Shown piece after piece: positions 59,601-64,000 of a DNA stretch of 64,000 bases. The DNA is taken from the NCBI GenBank assembly GCA_021613375.1, contig CM038702.1, positions 23,481,849 to 23,545,848 of the forward strand, in the 5' to 3' direction. The position numbers were made by a program, and so were the translations under genes. This DNA comes from Megaleporinus macrocephalus. Taxonomy: Eukaryota > Chordata > Actinopteri > Characiformes > Anostomidae. Under the pieces are notes generated by a model. The model was not told the origin of the DNA and did not search any database. It worked only from the letters and a program-made list of their open reading frames with translations. Every line of letters begins with the position of its first letter. Position 1 is the first letter of the stretch.

Positions 59601-62225
59601 CAACATCGCTGCCAAACCAAACATCACTCACACACACACACACTGATCCCTGAACGCCCCGTTCTCTCTCTCCGACAGAAAGCTTAAGCTTAGGGTCACG
59701 CTGAGGTTAGCACAATACTGTTGGCTGGCTCCTAGACACACAAATACGCACACACACACATACACATGTGCATACACACACTGTCCATTAACTGTAAAAA
59801 CATATGGCAGTCTGTTAGGCTGTTTGTTGCATTTAGAGCTAAAACTGTATCAGCAGTTACCTCCATATAGGTCAAAGGTACATGAACAGAAGAATGTGAG
59901 GAAGAATGCAGTCATACTCATCATTCTCTCTCTTTCTCTCTCCTCTGTCTGATACATTTCTCCTCATTTGTCCTCACCCACTTTCTATTATACTCTCTTT
60001 AATCCCCTGTCCACCATGCTCTCTCCCTCTCACTCTCTCCCTCTCTCTGGTTCATGTGCACTTCCGATCACTCTAATGTTCAGCAGTCATTAGAAATCTG
60101 AGTCTGACTTGCTAAAGCAAACAATGCTGCACAGAGTGATCCCTCCAATAACACTTTGTCAGTTTTAATCAAGGCTGAAAAACGACTCTCTCTCATTTGT
60201 CTTTAACCAGCTTACAACTACCTCATCTTTGTCTGTCTCTACTTCTCTTTTAGCTTCTCTTTTTATGTTGTCTTTCTGTCTTTTGTTTGTTTAATTGTAG
60301 TTTGTTTCTTTCATACTTTCTCCCAGTAACCAGCTAGTAGATCTTTCTATCATTTTCCATTTCTCTGTTTTCTATTCAGCTTGCAAATTCCTTCTTTCTT
60401 TTTCTTCTATGTTTCACACTTTTTCCATCCAACTTTTTAAAATGTATTTATTAAAAAATGGCAAATATCCTCTCTGTCTCTCTGTCATGCACACACACAC
60501 ACACACACAAGCACCCCATATTTCTCTTTTTTCCATCTCCTACAGTTTTCATATCTTTTGTCTCTTTTTTTTTTGTTAATTTTTTTTGTTCAGCTCAGAC
60601 TATATTGCCCCCACACTAATGCAGCCGAAAACAATAATTTCCCTGTATCTCTGTGTTTGTGCATCTCTCCGTTGTGTTCTTGTTTCATGTTTGAAAGGCA
60701 GTAAGTGATTAAAGCATATGAGAATGCTCACAAATATCAATAAGAGATGTATGTTCGCGTGTGTGTGTGTGTGGAGGCGCTGGGGCTAACCTGCTGTAGC
60801 ATGTTTGGCTTTTCTAAAACAGATCGCGTGTAATTGAGTGTGTGTCCCCAAGTGCCAAAGGCCCTGCCATCTCAGCCTACAGGCAGAGCAAATCAACGAT
60901 GCTACCTACACACAAACACACACTTGCTTTCCAAACTCAGCCTTCATCAAATGTTTTAGGCACTCTGTGTCTTGGTGTGTATGTGTTTGCGTGTTCTTTT
61001 CACGCTTTGTTTAGTGTTTGTGGGGGGGGGGGAGAAAAAAGAAAAACACAACAGGACCACCTTTGTGAAAGTGGGCGCCACTTCAAAGACTCGGCACGGT
61101 TGAGGTTTCCCTGGTGGATTTTTGCTCTGGTGCTAATGAAAAAAAATCAGAAACATACACAAACCGTGTTGATGAGAGAGTTCAATTTAGGTATGTGGAA
61201 TTGCACACAGCGTAGATCTAGCATTAGCCCTAAAGTTAGAGAGAATATGTTAATTCTACATTTCACACACACACACACACACATAAACCTGCTCACACTG
61301 TTGATGAAAAAAGTGTGCTTCAGTTAAAAACAGCAGATCTAGCCTTTAGCACTAGAATCAGGGTTACGGAATACTGAAAGCATATAGTTCCATCATACCA
61401 GTTTGAGACGTACTCTCTCACACACTCCCATACCCGTTGTTTACTTGCTGTGTGTTTACACACTTGTTCAGGGTAGATCTACTCTCAGCCCAGTGTAAGA
61501 AATTAGAGAAAGCAAAGATAGTTCCTTCTGAACAGCTTCATTGACATACACATAAACACACATTTCAAAAGGAGGCTAAAGCAGTCACCTCTGATCAAAT
61601 GTAATTGATAAATAATTGACAAGCACCACTTTGCTTTTTTCCTTTTCAGCAGCCTTTCCTTATTCTCTTCTCCTTGCTCAATTTTCTCTCCTCTGATCTT
61701 TCCTTCTCTCCTTTTTCTCTTTGTTTATGGCCTTACAGATTTTTTGCAGCTTGTCTTTGAAGATGATTTGCAAGAATGAGTTTGTTAACACAGTTTTTCG
61801 TAATCTTACACATATTTTGCAGTAATTTACAGGTAGTCAGCCAGTGCTCAGCATGTGTAACATATTAAGCATAAAGAAGTTCTTCAGTGCTGCGTCAGAG
61901 ATGTTTTTCCACCGCGCATTTAAAACTCAAAAACTGACCCAAATGGGAACCAACGAAACTGATGGTTCTAGTTTTACTTCATTTTCCACCTGCATGAAAG
62001 ACAATTGGAATTGCTGAAATATGATGAGCGCACGAATAGTTTAATGAACTCTGCTATGATTGGCTGGTTGACATTGAGACACCATGAAAAACACACAGAA
62101 GCATCATGTCAAAACAGACACATATAGAAAAATAAGAAGAACTTGAAATAAGTTGCCACCAGGTCATGACCTTTAAAGATGATTATCAACCATGGTCATT
62201 GCCGGTTGGGGTTTGGGAAGGCTGT
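56661..62225. other. Long non-coding stretch
   Basis: AT-rich to 59500, then pyrimidine-rich runs (59915-60060 and 60225-60420), CA runs (59631-59643, 59748-59762, 60490-60508, 61265-61283) and a poly-G run at 61021-61032. The 161-residue open frame at 60842-61327 crosses CA and G runs and is not a gene by any sign I can see. 60090-60215 is non-repetitive and could be a conserved noncoding segment. Confidence 0.45.
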
Positions 62226-62985
62226 TATAATAATAAATTATAATAATGAATTATCTGTATTTATAGAGCACTTTTTATAGAGATGGCAGCTCAAAGTGCT
62301 GTACAGACAGTTGCCATCTTTATGATATTTATAAGTTAGTTAGGTATTTAAATAGTACTTATGATTAAGGATCACATGTATAGGTACTAACAACATGTTA
62401 GTTTTAATTGGATACTAAGTTAAAGAGAAGTTTTTAAATGCTTTTAAAAGTGTCCTCTGAGGACGACTAATAAAAGTTAAGTGCCACAGTTGAGGAGCAT
62501 AATAACTGAAAGAGGTATTTCTGCTTTTTTGTATTTTACGGAGGATATGTGCAGAAGGCTATTATCTGGAGATCTAAGATCTCAAGTTGAAATATAAAAA
62601 GAGAGACAGTCTGTGATGTAAGCTGGTGCTAGATTATTTAGAACTTAGTAGACAAGTAGCAGAACTTTAAAGTATATTCTAATAGATACAGGTAGCCATT
62701 ATAATTCTTGTTAAATGTGAGTGATATGAGCTGTCTCTTTTGTTTTTGTTTGGATTCGTGCTGCTGCGTTTTGCATGGGTTGTAGCAGATGGATTGTTTT
62801 CTTAGGAACCCCAGTAAGAAGAGCATTACAGTAATCATTTCTTCCTGTAACAAAAGCATGAACAAGCTTCTCTGTGTCGCTTTTAGATAGAAAAGGCTGA
62901 TCTTTAGCAATATTTCTCAAATGATAAAAAGCTACTTTGTTGCTGTTACTTCTAACCACATTTTGACACCTTTACCACTTATAAG
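62226..62985 (-). pseudogene. L2-type LINE reverse-transcriptase 3' end
   Basis: On the - strand, 62959-62711 encodes 'KVAFYHLRNI', 'FLSKSDTEKLVHAFVTGRND', 'YCNALLTGVPKK' and 'LLQPMQNAAARI', the C-terminal reverse-transcriptase region of L2/CR1-like fish LINEs. After frame breaks, 'APQLWHLTFI' and 'LLKAFKNF' (about 62500-62430) match the ORF end. The 3' terminus has 'gtacagcactttgag' and 'gagc/gtgctctataaata' features, and a TAA-type tail lies at 62226-62252. The copy is 5'-truncated, as is usual for LINEs, and dead. L2 versus a related clade is not settled. Confidence 0.82.
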
Positions 62986-63961
62986 TCTTAAGCAATGCAC
63001 CATAAGAGGGAACATGTTATCGTGAATAGCATCACAGCTGTGACTGTGAGTAGATCATCACAATTTTGAGGTTTTTCACACACAACCTCATTTTTTCGGT
63101 TGCTCGTATAGGACCAAATAAAGAAAACAATAGCGCAAATAACATATAGTGACAGTATCTTCCACCACAGAAGGTAGTAGCTTTTAGCTTTGTGGATAGG
63201 GTAAGATTGTATTCTGCCAACTGCAGTACAACGCATTTGGAATTTGACATGGCCCTGCTCTCAAACTTTCCTTCAGAATCTGGTCAAATATTATCTTATA
63301 GAAGTTACTTAGTTTTTTTTTTTTAAATATACCACAGTTAAAGTTAATTGCTGTGAGTCAGTACTTAGCAACCAGTGCTCCTAGTACGATCCAGATGGTC
63401 CATCAATAAAAAAATGAGCTATCGCAAATAACAGCATTGGTAAAACACTTTTTTAACAGGTTGAATTGTCTAAATGAACTGTTGCATAAAAATGAATTTT
63501 TCGAAAAACAGTAAAAACAGTTAACAGTTCGGTGCACTGCATGTATTAGCATGCTCATGTATTAGCATACAAGAGGGCACTGCAGACCAAATGTGCAGTG
63601 TATTGCGCAACATCTACTAGTTTTAACCACTAATTAACCATTGTTTTAATAGTGGTACATACGCTGGCGCCCATCATTGAATTCCACAATATTCCTTCCA
63701 TTTTTTCCATTACTTCTTTAAATTAAAGCCTTAACAAGACCACATAAGACCACATAGTAGCTTACAAGTACATCACGTGTATGCATCCCAATTAAAAAAA
63801 GCTTTTAAAAAAAAAGCTTAAAAGCACTGACAGAAAATGCTGATGGTTACCTCAGCTAATGTTTTTTTTTTTTTTTGCTAATATCTTTTTCAGCTCATAT
63901 TTTTCAGTTCAACAATAGCTAGTTTGTGAAGAGGTAGCAAACTGATGCCAAGAATTTTACA
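62986..63961. other. Non-coding stretch
   Basis: Poly-T at about 63311-63323 and 63861-63875. Nothing else recognised. Confidence 0.5.
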
Positions 63962-64000
63962 TAGAGATGGAAGGATTGATCAGCTATGCATAGGTATCGG
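63962..64000 (+). mobile_element. hAT-family left end cut by the window edge
   Basis: The last 39 bases match the start of the 27277 element at 34 of 39 positions ('tagagatg', 'gatcagctatg', 'ggtatcgg'), in the same orientation. Confidence 0.8.

Noticed and set aside
60842..61327. 161-residue open frame
   Set aside because: Runs through CA and G runs, no domain, no splice signals consistent with an exon.
1..64000. tRNA or rRNA genes
   Set aside because: Looked for tRNA A/B box pairs and rRNA-like blocks; the only tRNA-like signal is the SINE at 1887.

Overview
The window reads as nuclear DNA of a teleost fish. Evidence is the dense dinucleotide microsatellites, long polypyrimidine tracts, a tRNA-derived SINE of the DANA/fish type, many Tc1/mariner and hAT DNA transposons, a Kolobok/THAP-like transposon, and L1-type and L2-type LINE relics. 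Several repeat families (46.2 kb repeat, SINE tail, hAT families) are ones I associate with ostariophysans (characins, catfishes and relatives), but that placement is a recollection of families, not a computed match. There are no bacterial-style operons. I see no complete host protein-coding gene.

Layout. 0-8 kb: low-complexity DNA, a Tc1 scrap, a SINE, a 54-bp minisatellite with higher-order structure (5.3-6.1 kb), a (TA)n tract abutting a near-perfect palindrome, and a decayed Tc1 transposase. 8-12 kb: a hAT-like MITE and a 2.4-kb decayed L1-type ORF2 (+ strand). 12-17.5 kb: more Tc1 relics, then a CpG-rich block (16.1-16.4 kb) followed by a possible short 5' coding exon (16.76 kb), the only hint of a host gene start. 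17.4-28.4 kb: a MITE, then the most structured part: a hAT element (21743-24636) split by an almost intact Tc1 element (22812-24417) with perfect 42-bp inverted repeats and a DD34E transposase broken by one missing base; a 200-bp diverged local duplication; and a second nested pair, a hAT inserted into the end of a Tc1 relic (27.3-28.2 kb).

28-46 kb is mostly unique-looking AT-rich DNA with possible conserved noncoding segments. It contains a 1645-bp Kolobok-like element (36907-38551) with TTAA ends and a decayed THAP domain. 46-64 kb holds an interspersed repeat, microsatellites, another Tc1 relic (54.1-54.8 kb), hAT ends, and an L2-type LINE 3' end (62.2-63.0 kb, - strand). The window stops just inside another copy of the 27-kb hAT family.

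Mechanistically, the identified genes are all mobile-element genes and nearly all are dead. The window is best viewed as intergenic or large-intron DNA with layered transposon insertions. The best candidates for something new are the nested elements, the dimeric minisatellite, the duplicated non-repeat block at 24.9/26.1 kb, and the paired TAATCC and DR1 motif clusters. I found no clear undescribed system.
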